The position numbers were made by a program, and so were the translations under genes. From positions 601,650,709-601,714,708 of the forward strand of contig NC_081413.1 of assembly GCF_030272615.1 (NCBI RefSeq): DNA of 64,000 nt, read 5' to 3'. A model generated the notes under the pieces. That model was not told where the DNA came from and made no database searches. It saw only the letters and a list, made by a program, of their open reading frames with translations. Below, piece after piece: positions 26,381 through 37,700 of the stretch. This stretch comes from Cryptomeria japonica (Eukaryota > Streptophyta > Pinopsida > Cupressales > Cupressaceae). The stretch's first letter is position 1. Each line of letters opens with the position of its first letter.

Positions 26381-27986
26381 GACACTGGATACCAACCCCT
26401 GATTGTTCGTGGGGATTTTTTCGTTGGACCACTTTTGGCCTGCTTTGGTGGGGGCCATGCTTCCCCATGGTGATTTAATGTACCACACTTATTATCAGTA
26501 TAAAATGGGGGAGTCAACCCCTAAATCTGTGCAGCCTAGTGTTTTGTTTCCATCTCAAGCATCGACCTCTCCTCCATTGATTCTGATCTTGGAACCAGTA
26601 GTGCTTCTTGTCTCCTCATCATCAAGGGCTTAGGCTAAGCCTACTCCCTCAAATAGATCTCTACATCTGCCTAGGATAGCACAACCTTCAACGGTGTTTG
26701 CTATTCTTGTGATTGTGCCTAGTGCAACCAAGGGAAAGGCACCCATGTTGTCAAAGTCCACACCCTACCCTCCCTTCGAGCTCCTAATCATGGTCAATAT
26801 TCCCCGGCCATCTGGTTATGATAAAAGGAAGCACTCTTCTCATGTCCCTTCATCATAGCCCATGCCAGCACCCTTTGTTCCTCTGACCGCTCCTCAAGTG
26901 AAATGAGGTCAGGCTCCCGTTGTTGTGGATGTGGTGCCTCTCCAGGATGCACCTCTTATTTCATTAGTTAGGCTTTCTCCCATCCTTGACATAATTCTGG
27001 AGGCCTCTCCTATGGATCACGATGCTCTTGAATCCTCTCTGGCTCTGGTTGGTGGTCCTCACCTCCATCAAAATTAGCATGTGTGTGAGCGTAAATGCTT
27101 TCAATGGGCCTGAGCTCAAGATCATGGCATTGCCTTAAAATCCTTTAATGTGGCTCTAACACCTAGCACTGTTGTTTCAAAGCCTATTCCCTCGGTTTCT
27201 CCCATTTCTGCACTTATTTTGGTCTCACTCCTTGCTACTTCAAGGGATTTCAATCAACCTCCCTCTAAACAGGTGCAGGTTTTCATTGCTCCTTCTTTGG
27301 AGCTGCCTCTTATCACTTCTTTGCCGAACATGATTCCCTTGACCCAACTCATTAACATGTCACATACACAAGTGGTTCCTAGTGCAACTTTGTCTACTCC
27401 ATCTACTTCGCCATTGCTCCAACATTCAATTTTTCTAGGGTCCTTCAACCTGCTATGGTTGATAGGAGGCATGGAACTCCTATCCTATGTAAGCATAAGT
27501 TTTAGCAGGGCCCTGTTCTGGAGTTCTGACGGTGCAAGTCTTCGCAAGTATGTTCTTCATCCCTTCTTTTGTTTGTCTCAGTGCCTACTGGTTTGCCTAT
27601 TTTTGTTTGCATGATCGAGAAGGCCTTGCCTTCTCTTGATTTTGTCATTGCCCCTCTTCTAGAGGTGGACAATCTTGTTCTTGTTTCATCTTCTCCTAGT
27701 GAGTCACCTTCTTCCTCCATGAAAGCCTACATGTTCATCTCCTTGGAGGACATCCCGACCTTGTCTATGATCATTGAGCCTCACCTCCTTTGAGCCTATA
27801 GATGAATATGTCATTGTTGCTTTGTCTCTTTCTCTCACTATTGGTGAGGCACTCGGTGTGGCCCTTGCGATAGTCCCTCTCTGAGCTTGCCTCCCTTCTC
27901 CCTATGACCTAGATTGGGAGGACGAGGCTCTTCTTGAGAATGATGATCTCTTGCAGTATGATCCTCTCCTAAGGGTTGATCGTTAG
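26381..27986 (+). pseudogene. G2 Pro/Ser/Leu-rich extension after protease (broken)
   Basis: A low-complexity coding-like text follows the protease, rich in Pro, Ser, Leu and Val (for example PSTVVSKPIPSVSPISALI at 27160), and ends in an acidic tail, DLDWEDEALLENDDLLQYDP, with a stop at 27984-27986. Several in-frame stops are present. No RT, RNase H or integrase motif can be found here or in the following 1.2 kb. It may be a spacer domain of a defective polyprotein. Confidence 0.5.
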
Positions 27987-29157
27987 GACTTTTATTTTTC
28001 ATCTACACTTGCTTGCATGTGCTTGTGATTGTGTTCCCCCATGCTTTCTTTATATGTTTTTTCCCTCTCAGAGGACCCAGGTCACTCTATAGGTACTTGG
28101 ATACGGGAGGTTGACTGTCCTTATCCGTTGTGCTCTCCTAAAGGACCCAAGTTACTCTATAAGTACTCAGATACAAGGCATTTTCTGTCATACACATTTC
28201 TCTATTTGTTTAGCTCTTTCTTATATTTGTCGTATCTTGCTTTTCGACATTCTGGGATGATGCAAAGCATTGGGGGCATTCTTCGCCTTCTTTCATGTTG
28301 ACCCAAATTTTTGTTTTCTCTTTGTCTTCATGTGCTCTTCTTAAAATCTGAGAAATTTGGTACTATGACGATACACCCATCTCGCAGTGATACTATATAT
28401 CCTTTTGACATTGCTATGGGTTTTGATGCCAAACTATCAACTCCCCCATCTTCTTGCATTGGATATTTTGATATAGTGGACATTTATGTGTTACTATCTT
28501 TTGGTGGCACTCCACATAAACATCTCATTATGTTGATGTGCCACAACTTCTCTTCTCCTTAGAATGACATGCCTTCCATGCCTATCATCCTAAGGGGGGG
28601 CATCATATCTACACTTATCTTTTTAGCTTTGGCATTTATCCTTTTAGCTTTTGCATTGGTGTCTTTTATCAAGTGTTTTCCTTGTTTGCCTAGGTGGAGA
28701 CCAAACCAATTGATCTTTTCTTTTCCCAGGATCACCTAGATGTGGGCCAAACTATTGTTGACTTCCTTTGTAGGGGCCAATCTACTACTTATCAAATTTA
28801 TCTACCCTATCGCATGGCTATCTAGGGCATCGCCACCCATGCTGGTAGATCGATCTTTATCTGTCCTATCACATGGCTATTTAGCATGCCGCTACCCATG
28901 CCGACAAAATTTATCTTTATTTTCCCTATCGTATGGTTATCCATACCAACATATCACACCCTATCCTATGGTAATCTAGCATAACACATCTTGCAACCCA
29001 TATCAGTGTATCTTATATCAATGGCAGTCGCTTATCTCATATCTTTCCGTAGCTAGGGGCTTTCCTCCAGAGCAAGGTTTGTTTATGTTATGTTATCTTA
29101 TATATTTCTTTATCTTATCGTCCATCACACTAGTCTATAGCTAGTGTGTTTGATATG
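27987..29157 (+). other. G2 3' untranslated region with short tandem repeats
   Basis: No gene. Two imperfect copies of GAGGACCCAGGTCACTCTAT/AAGGACCCAAGTTACTCTAT lie near 28070 and 28140. A roughly 55-60-bp unit containing CCTATCGCATGGCTATCTAG recurs three or four times in 28796-28990. The end (29136-29157) is one copy of a 27-bp tandem unit that continues beyond the G3 insertion. Confidence 0.55.
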
Positions 29158-29933
29158 TGTATATGGTGAAAATGGATAGCAATAAACAACAATATTGAAA
29201 GACTAAAATGGATTCAACCACCAAACCCTAGCCTAACAATGAACAAAGATCCACCATAACATATGAAGATAACCTAAGACAATGCAAAATAACTCAAAAA
29301 ATCACAAAGATTATACCATCACATGTCCACTAGAGTTTTGATCTCCATTCTTCCTATCTCCATTGATCTTGTTTGATATGCTTGCTCTCAGATTTTTGTA
29401 TGCACAAGAGCTCAACAAAGAACGGAATGTGGTTGCAAGTAGGATCGTAGTGTAGCCAAGTCCTCCAAAATTAGTCATTAGGGTTTGGTAATGAAGAAAG
29501 CATCTCCTTAAATAGAAGACACAATAGAAAATGGAGGGTTAAGATTGAGAGGTGTAAAAAGAGAGGTCGGCTAGGATTAGAGGGTAGGTATAAGAAATAC
29601 CAAAATAATGAAAGGGGTAGGTAGTGTAGGAAATAAGAGATGAATGACATGTGTCATGTGTAGAAAAGGTTAATGAATTAATTAAATAAATAAAGATTTA
29701 TTTAATTAATAGAAGAAGTAGGGCAATTAAATAAATAAAATATTTATTTAATTTAGGAAAGGGATAATTTAAATAAATAAATGTATTTATTTAAATGAGA
29801 AATAAGGCTAGAAGAGGATAAATGAATTAATTAAATAAATAAAGATTTATTTAATTAATAGAAGAATTAAGCTAAAGTAATTAAATAAATAAAATATTTA
29901 TTTAATTAGACATGACAATTTTAGGTGTCTACA
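29158..29933 (-). repeat. G3 3' LTR
   Basis: Plus-strand ends are TGTATATGG and GTGTCTACA. It appears identical to 44539-45314, so insertion was recent. The stretch 29690-29912 holds five successive AT-rich inverted repeats of the form AATTAAATAAATAAA...TTTATTTAATT. Confidence 0.95.
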
Positions 29934-29947
29934 TTTTGCCCCTCTTT
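29934..29947 (-). other. G3 polypurine tract
   Basis: The minus strand reads AAAGAGGGGCAAAA immediately before the 3' LTR start TGTAGACACC. The second copy has the same tract at 58671-58684. Confidence 0.8.
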
Positions 29948-29980
29948 GAGACAATGCGGCTTGTCGCGTTGTTTCAAAGA
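29943..29980 (+). repeat. Stem-loop overlapping the polypurine tract
   Basis: Arms 29943-29958 and 29965-29980 pair over 16 positions. Two of these are G-U pairs in plus-strand RNA and would be A-C mismatches in minus-strand RNA, so the stem favours the plus transcript. Conserved at 58680-58717 in the second element. Confidence 0.6.
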
Positions 29981-30179
29981 AGATAAGATGAACTGATACA
30001 GAGTTGCCCCAGGATGGGAATGATATGCCCCCTCGAGAGATTGGATGAAAAAGTCTGGAAAGATTGCAGACAATCTCGCGATAAGAAAGATGGGATAGAA
30101 TGGACTGATTGGATAAAGTGACAAAGTCACGGGATGAGGAAGACTGACTCGGGAAATGAGGGCGAGGGCTAGGGTAGGC

Positions 30180-30187
30180 TATAAGAT
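30180..30187 (+). promoter_or_regulatory. Putative TATA box of the antisense gene
   Basis: TATAAGAT begins 98 bases upstream of the exon 1 ATG. The second element has the same motif at the same 98-base distance (58917). The motif and spacing allow a start site about 30 bases downstream and a 5' leader of roughly 65-70 bases. Inferred, not proven. Confidence 0.55.
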
Positions 30188-30277
30188 AGACCACGGGCAA
30201 AAGACATCCTCATTGTCATTCACACCCTTACGAGATCACAGTGCAGAGCGAGAAAAGAGCAGCAGCAGTCAGCAGCG

Positions 30278-33100
30278 ATGGCATTCGTTCATAGATTCGA
30301 CCGTGTCCGCCGATTCCAGCGACCAGCCGATGCAGGAGAGCCAGTAAGTACCCGAAAACCTCCTCGTACTTTCACGCATTTCAAGTTTTGTCATTAATGC
30401 ATGTTTAGGAGCAATAAATGCGCTAGAAATAGGGTAGTTTAAAAGTGCAAAAACGCGCAACCGCGTCTGTGTCAGCGCCAGGCGCGTCTGTGTCCAACAG
30501 GCGCGTCTGTGTCGGGTCCAGGCGCGTCTGTGCCTGGAACCGCGTTTGTGTTGAATGCGGACGCGTTTGTGAAATGTAGTAGCGTCTGTGCTTTTGAATA
30601 GCGTTTATGTCATGCAGGGACGTATGTGTTCCCTGGTCGCGTTTATGTCTGGCATAGGCACGTTTGTGTTTAGAAAGCGCGTCTGTGTTGCAGAGGCGCG
30701 TTTATGCAGTCTATAAGCGCGTGTGTGTTGAAAAAGTGCGTTTATGTGTGTGAATGCATGGTTTTAGTCCTTTAGGTCAAATCGGCAGTTCTGTGATGAA
30801 CATACGCTGTCGATTGGATAAGCTGCTGAGAGGATACACTCAAGCAGGTCCTCTAGGAAGATTAGGATAGATCAAGGCACTTTGTGATGAACAGGGAGCA
30901 CCAGGATATGCAGCACTTTGTGATGAACAGGGAGTGCGAATGTGAGTGACACTTTGTGATGAACAGGGAATGTCACACACGTAGTACTTTGTGATGAACA
31001 GTGAGCACTACTAGGATAAATAGCAACACTTTGTGATGAACAGTGAGTGTCACTAGGGTAGATAGCCATATGCATTTGGGTAGCGAGTAGCATTTTGTGA
31101 TAAACAGTGAATGCCACGATAACTGACAAGATTGATTTGCTTGACTGCAGGAGTATTTGCCGATGTTGGAGTCACGGGAGAGATTCCCATCGACTCAGAG
31201 ACTGCGTCCAGAGTTGTCCATCCAGGACATGATTTCCATTGAGGAGATGGGTCTCACATATATGCTCTATGTGCCCGAGTTTCGGGCAAACATGGGGTTG
31301 CTGACTGCATTGGCCGAGAGATGGCACTCAGAGACATGCACGTTTCACCTGCCGATGGGTGAGATGACAGTGACACTGGAGGATGTATACAGGATATTAC
31401 ATGTTCCTATTGATGGAGAGTTGATCCCCTACGACCGTGACGGTGACAGGGAGGCCTTGAGACGGGTTTTTCAGGATCCTGAGTTGGAGATGAGAGCAGG
31501 GCATGTAGCCTGGGACACCATGACTGCCACAGGATTGGCATTGCCGGCAGTTATTGGGGGAGTTATCAGTGGATACCTGTGTCCAGACAGGGCCACACGA
31601 GGATTGGCAGTGGGCTGGGGAGGGGCCTTGGAGACGCTGATGGCAGAGCACACTAGGTATGCATGGGGGCCATGTGTCCTAGCACATTTGTACTATGAGC
31701 TGCATCAGTTTGTATACCACGGATCAGTGGGGCTGGGCTGCGGTGTGACTCTATTGCAGGTGTGGGCCTATGAGCACCTTCCAGTGACGAGGCCGATTCA
31801 TTTCAGAGGCAGAGGACAGGGACAGAGTTTTGTTCATTTGTATGCCATGATCACATCCCAGCCTCGGATTGGGAGATTGGAGCACTGGAGGAGAGTCATT
31901 GATGACATTGATATGGTGATCTGGAGGCCGTACCTGGGGTGCGAGGAGTGGGGGGATGATGCACTGGAGCTGCCCTACACCTTCCGGAGCAGGTACCTGA
32001 TTGGGCGGACGCCCTATATATTAGAGAGACAGCTGGTGGATAGGGTATGCAGGCAGTATGGCCGGATTCAGAGGATGCCCCGAGGCTCGGGTATGTATGC
32101 CCGTACTGTTAGAGATCAGGTGCAGTTTGGCCCACTGCTATCTTATGATCAGGCAGTGATGCAGCTAGCGGAGATGATGCCGATGCCATGGGACATGTGG
32201 CCAGAGGTAGATGATGCAGGGATGGACGCAGAGTACTCTGCGTACTGGGCAGAGCATCCATTTCCGAGGTTGACAGATCCGGCAGAGCCAGTGGATGGAG
32301 AGGGTGGAGGAGATGATGATGAGGGAGGAGGGGATGCAGGTAGGGGCCGGCGGAGGCGGAGGGGAGTGGTGGGAGAGAGACGGGTAGCACCTCGGAGGGA
32401 GGGAGGTCAGGAGAGAGCAGCTCCAGTGGTGAGAGGACGGGGTGGACTGCCCCTACAGGTGCCAGCAGCACAGGGTCCCAGAGAGGGACAGAGACAGGTA
32501 CAGCCAGAGGGACAGAGACAGGTACAGCCACAGGTACCTATACAGGCACAGGGACAGGTGCAGGCAGAGGCACAGGGACAGGCACCTGTAGAGGAGGAGC
32601 CACAGGCAGGGGCGGAGAGCGGAGACTCCGAGGAGGATGAGGTGGTGAGGCTGCGGGAGATCTGCCAAGGCCAGGCAGATGAGATTGAGGATTTGGTTCG
32701 AGAGAGGAACCACCTCAGGATCAGGGTCCGAGATACAGAGCGGGAGAGGGATCAGGCCATCCAGAGATATACCGAGGCCGAGACAGCTCTGAGGGCAGGT
32801 AGGCGGGCAGCGGAGGATGCAGGGGCAGGCTACGCCTATGTTTTGCGAGCGGGAGAGGAGATCGCCTACTGGAGGGATCTATATTATGCAGCCGTGCCAG
32901 CAGAGCAGCGGGCTAGGAGCTTCCAGAGGTCGTCGCGCACAGCGACGGCTACGGGAGGGAGCCGCAGGAGACAGGCATCCAACGGTGGGGTTATGGGGCC
33001 TCCACCACCACCAGAGGGACAGGGGGATCCAGGGGCAGGGCCATCTACAGCTCAGACTCCGTCGAGGCGAGGTGGCTCCGAGGGAGGGAGTTCCTCATAG
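30278..33100 (+). CDS. Plant mobile domain (PMD) protein, antisense gene of G3, two exons
   Basis: Exon 1 is 30278-30343 (22 codons, MAFVHRFD...AGEP) and ends at GTAAGT. Exon 2 is 31151-33100, after the acceptor TTGACTGCAG. Splicing is in phase 0 and gives a 671-residue protein. Exon 2 alone has no ATG before 31163, and the second element conserves exon 1, donor and acceptor. After residue about 45, RWHSETCTFHLPMGEMTVTL and the following VYRILHVPIDGE are signature PMD text, and PMD-like sequence continues to about residue 330. Then come an acidic Gly stretch, an Arg-rich patch (possible nuclear localisation), a Gln-rich repeat (about 460-510), a coiled coil (about 520-580) and a Pro/Ser/Gly tail. 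PMD proteins include the host MAIN/MAIL silencing factors; the role here is unknown. The exon is much richer in GC than its neighbours. Confidence 0.85.
30461..30750 (+). repeat. GCGTCTGTG motif array, antisense-gene intron
   Basis: About 15 copies of (C/G)GCGTCTGTG and close variants (GCGTTTGTG, GCGTTTATG, ACGTATGTG), about 18-21 bases apart with unrelated spacers. Most variants differ by C-to-T or G-to-A changes, consistent with decay of a common motif. A shorter array lies at 59195-59352 in the second element. Confidence 0.85.
30780..31114 (+). repeat. Array of constant-loop, variable-stem hairpins
   Basis: A longer hairpin (arms 30780-30788 and 30807-30815, one G-U pair, loop containing TGTGATGAACA) is followed by six 25-nt units at 30877, 30913, 30949, 30985, 31026 and 31090. 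Each has 5-base arms around a 15-base loop, TTGTGATGAACAGNG. Arms differ between units yet usually remain complementary: GCACT/AGTGC, ACACT/AGTGT, GCATT/AATGC. Three of the six are perfect; the others have one or two C-A mismatches. Function unknown. Confidence 0.8.
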
Positions 33101-34700
33101 CTATAGTGGGCTCCCATTGTATCAGTAGATGTATCATTGTTGTATTGTAGACACCTGCGGGTGATTCTTTTGTAGCCATATGATTCTTTTGACATCATTG
33201 TATTATGACACATTTGATTGATTATATATATGAGATGATTCATCTTTTGCGGCAGCTATATGCATGTGTACCTTATGTGATGAGATGTTCTTATGTGATG
33301 CATGTTTTATGATATGGATGCTTATATGATGCAAGGCCATATATTTTTGTTCTTTTATGTTGTATATGTGATGCATGATGCGAATGAAAATGTATGTGAT
33401 GCAAATGATTATTTACATAATGAAAATGTGAGATGTGCTAACATGTGTTGTATGCAGGATGTGATGCCATTATAATATCTATATGTATGAAATGCAAATG
33501 TTTTTGGTGTGTCATTATACTCAGTCATGTGATAGCGGGCTACGCGGACTCGAGAAGGACAATGGAAGTCAATCAAGAAAGGGGGATGGAAGACAGAAGA
33601 TATGAACGTGAAAGAGCTTCTTGTGCGTTATCATCATTGAGCTTTATTATGGCAGAATAGGTTATGACAATCGAGGCATATGTTCGGCCCAGAAAGTCAT
33701 TGTACCTGTTTGCATGGAGATAAGACAGTCACAAACAAGGAATGCCCCAGTTCACACTAGACTCACAGTGTCCTCATATCCTTGGACAAGTCATAGTATT
33801 ACTAAAAGACAATCCACAGACATCAAATGCAAATAAGTGACGATACCCCATCCTCGCCTTTCTAGTCAAAGACATCCTGGAGATAGAATCTCTAGTCAAA
33901 GACATCCCGGAAAAGCTAAAAGACATGTCACCAAAAAGATAAAACCAAAAGAAAACCAAGACTCGACACCCACATCCACTGTAGTCCTCAAGTTTGTGTC
34001 TCTTGTCACTTGTTTAAGTCAAATTTTGATTGTGGTCACAATGTTCACTTTCACAAAAAGGATAGATAGCACTGAACCATATGTTGTCTGAGTCTGTTAA
34101 AAGATTTGATTTTGTTGAAGCCCATTGTTGCTGCTGTGTCTCCTTGGAAACTGACTGAATCCATGAAACTGATACCTTATTGTGGAGAAGATGAAACTTT
34201 ATTGCGGATCTGCGATGCAAAATGTTGCTTTATTGCGAATTGTGCGCGGATAGACTGAAGAGAGCTGAAAGAAACTGTATTCCTCGAAACATGTGATGTT
34301 CTCAGTTCCACACCCATTACTAGACGTAGGAATTGGCCGTAGTCACAGATAGGATCTTTTATTATGGATGGAAAGAGAGTGAAAAGGGAGGGTTTATTAT
34401 GAATGGCTAACCAATCTTGGGTAGATCAATAACAAGCCATGATGGGAATGGGTAAGTTTATTGTGAGTGAATTGGTCGTGATTGTGTGCGAAGTGAAAGA
34501 ATGAAAGGGAATCCTGAAAGAGGGAGGAGCAAAGTCCCTACGCATGGCGCTGGTGACCCAGTTTTCACCATGGTACTTGCCCAGGGCGCCACCGAAGTGG
34601 TTTTCACTGTTGGACGAAATTATTTCTCTTTACTTTTTTTTGGATTTTGCAATTTTTTTGATTTTTTTTGTGTTTTTGCATTAGGATACTCAAAAAGAGC
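33101..34700. other. Convergent gap between antisense gene and pol
   Basis: No gene. It holds the 3' ends of both transcription units. Visible features are an ATGTGATGCA-rich stretch (33240-33480), a short direct repeat TCTAGTCAAAGACATCC (33862 and 33891), and about six degenerate copies of TTTATTGCGGAT or TTTATTATGGAT in 34168-34470. The last 80 bases before the pol stop are T-rich. Confidence 0.6.
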
Positions 34701-37700
34701 TTATGTGTAGAACCTGCGAAGGTGCATGCTGTTGATAGGATCCTCCAAAGATTCACCTTCTGTAGTTGAGAGCTGATATGCCCCAGATCCATATGCTGCT
34801 GTGATGATGTAAGGACCAAGCCAGTTGGGTTCAAATTTGCCCTTCTTTTCTCTATCTTGCTGATTCTTGGGGTTCTCTCTGAGGACTAAGTCACCTACCT
34901 CAAATGTGCGAGGCTTGACCTTGTGATTGTAACTGCGACTCATTCGTTGTTGGTAAGCCTTGAGATGATTAAAAGCAGTGTGTCGTCGTTCCTCCAGCAG
35001 TTCTAGTTCTTGTAAGCGAGAGACCCTGTAGTCTTCATCGTTGATTATGTTTCTCAAGGAGACCTGTAAAGAAGGTAACTCGACCTCAATAGGCAAGATG
35101 GCTTCAGCACCATAGACAAGTGAGTAAGGTGTAGCTCCTGTAGGTGTGCGGACACTGGTACGATAGGCCCAAAGTGCGGGATTGAGTTGGACATGCCAGT
35201 TACGGCCAGCGTCGTCGACTGTCTTTTTAAGTATTTTGAGAATTGTTTTGTTAGACGCCTCAGCTTGGCCATTACCTTGGGGGTAATATGGTGTGGAGAA
35301 ACGATGAGAGATATGGAATCGCTCACAGAGTTCACGAACATCCTGATTCTTGAAAGGACGCCCGTTGTCGGTAATAATGGAAGTAGGAATCCCGTATCGG
35401 CAAATGATGTAGTTCAGGATGAAAGTAGCGATTTGTTTCCTAGTAACTTGCGTGAGAGGCACGGCTTCAATCCACTTTGTGAAATACTCTGTGGCTGTGA
35501 TAATGAATTTATGTCCGTTGGAAGAAGGAGGGTGAATCTTGCCTATGAGATCGAGTCCCCACTGACAAAAGGGCCAAGGAGATGCAAGTGGCTGTAGTTC
35601 TTGTGCTGGTGCGTGTATGAGGTCTCCATGAATTTGACACTGCTTACACCTCTTGACAAACTGATATGCATCTTTTTCCATAGTAGGCCAGTAGTATCCA
35701 GTCCTGATGAGTTTCTTGGCCAAGGTAGGACCACTAGTATGCGGACCACATATCCCTTTGTGCACTTCTCGTAACGCAATCTGAGCTTCGTCACTCTCTA
35801 AACATCTAAGGAGGGTGCCATCTAGACCTCGTCGGTATAGGATATCAGCTAGGATAACGTATCGGGAGGATTGGCGGATGAAAGTGCGGCGTTGGTTGTT
35901 CGATAAATCAGGAGGTAAGATGTTGTCGCGAAGGTATGTGAATATGGAACCATATAACTGGGATTCAGGACCAACAACACATATCATTTCCGTGAGAGTG
36001 ATCTCATATGACGGAATCAGCAGGTTGTCAACCAGGAACTCATAACAGGTCTCATTTTGTGGTAGGTCAATGAGTGAAGCAATTGTAGCCATGGCATCAG
36101 CAGCGTGATTCTGTTCTCTTGGTATCTGCTCAAACTCTATCTTTGCAAAGTGTTGTTTCAGATCATCTACCAGTTGTTTGTAAGGCATTAGCTTTTCATC
36201 TTTTGTTTGATAATCATCAGTTGTTTGACGGATGACAAGTTGAGAATCGCCAAAAACACGAAGTTCCTGGATCTTCCACTGAACTGCAATTCTTAACCCC
36301 GTTGTTAATGCCTCGTATTCCGCTATATTGTTGGTGCAAGGAAATGATAAGCGGTATGACTTTGGTATAGAATCGCCTTGGGGAGTTATAAAGAGTATAC
36401 CCGCTCCTACCCCGTGCTGTGTGTATGAGCCATCAAAGTATAGTTGCCATGGCTTTGCAGGTGATATTGTTAGAATGGACTCATCTGGAAATTCTGACTG
36501 TAGAGGAACATCATCTATCATGGGAGCATCTGCCAGTTGATCTGCAATGGCTTGTCCTTTGATTGCTTTTCTGTCCACGTATTCAATGTCGAATTCACTC
36601 AAAATCATTACCCACTTGGCCAGTCGCCCAGTAAGTGTAGCTTTGTTGAGCAGATATTTTAGTGGATCAATTCTGGCAATCAACTTGGTCTTGTGAGTGA
36701 GCATATAATGTCGTAATTTTTGTGAAGCGAAGACCACAGCGAGACATGCACGCTCAATTGGTGTGTAGTTGAGCTCATATCCCACCAATGTGCGACTGAT
36801 ATAGTAGACTGCTTTTTCCTTGCCGTCAGGTATTTGCTGTGCTAGTAGTGCCCCCAGTGCTGTTGGAGTAGCTGATATGTAAAGTAGCAATGGTTGATTC
36901 GGAATTGGTGGCATCAAAACTGGCGGGTTCAAAAGATAGTCTTTAAGTGCCTGAAAAGCCTGTTGACAGTTCTCGTCCCATTTGAACTTAATGTTTTTGT
37001 GTAGCAGGTGCTGGAAAGGATTACACTTATCTGCAAGTTGTGCTATGAATCTTCGTATGGACTGGAGTCTCCCTTGTAAAGACCGAAGTTGACTGATATT
37101 CTTGGGTGGCGGCATATCCAAGATAGCCTTGACTTTTGCTGGATCCGCTTCTATTCCTCTTTTAGACACAATGAATCCTAGGAGCTTCCCGGAGGTTACT
37201 CCAAAGACACATTTCTTTGGATTTAATCTTACCTTGTATTTTTCCAGCCTATCAAAAGCAACTGAAAGTATGTCCAAGTGTGTATTTCTGTCTATTGATT
37301 TAACCAAAAGGTCGTCGACATAATCTTCCACCTTTACATGCATGAGATCATGGAAGATAGTCGTCATGGCTCGTTGATACGTGGCACCTGCATTTTTCAG
37401 CCCAAAGGGCATGACATTCCAGCAGAAGGTTCCCCATGGACAAGTGAATGATGTTTTATGTTGATCTTCAGGTGCAATCCTGATCTGATTATATCCAGAG
37501 AATCCGTCCATTAAAGATAACATCTCATGGCCTGCTGTGAGATCAACAATTAAATCAATGTTTGGTAATGGGAAATCATCCTTCGGACAAGCCTTGTTGA
37601 TATCCCTGAAGTCTGTACATATTCGGATGCTGCGATCTGGTTTGCTGACAGGTACAAAATTGGAGATCCATTCAGGATAATCAATTGGGCGTATGAATCC

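Larger units (their letters stand above)
30344..31150 (+). other. Intron of the antisense PMD gene
   Basis: 807 bases, GTAAGT...TGCAG. The equivalent in the second element is 59081-59788 (708 bases). It contains two separate arrays: the GCGTCTGTG repeats and the constant-loop hairpins. No ORF of note is present inside. Confidence 0.75.

Noticed and set aside
30787-30830. GTGATGA followed by CTGA as a C/D-box snoRNA
   Set aside because: The C-box match is good, but the distance to a possible D box is far too short for guide sequences, no C'/D' boxes are seen, and the motif recurs as a hairpin loop.
30461-31114. Regular repeats with unrelated spacers resembling a CRISPR array
   Set aside because: The repeats are degenerate and 10-25 nt, spacers are short and irregular, no cas genes exist, and the context is a plant retrotransposon.
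31157-31165. TTG at 31157 as the start codon of the PMD ORF
   Set aside because: A non-ATG start is unnecessary: the upstream 22-codon exon with GTAAGT and CTGCAG joins in frame and is conserved in the second element.
32109-32713. Long minus-strand ORFs inside PMD exon 2
   Set aside because: They are Leu/Pro/Ser-rich shadows created by the GC-rich, repetitive coding strand of the PMD gene.
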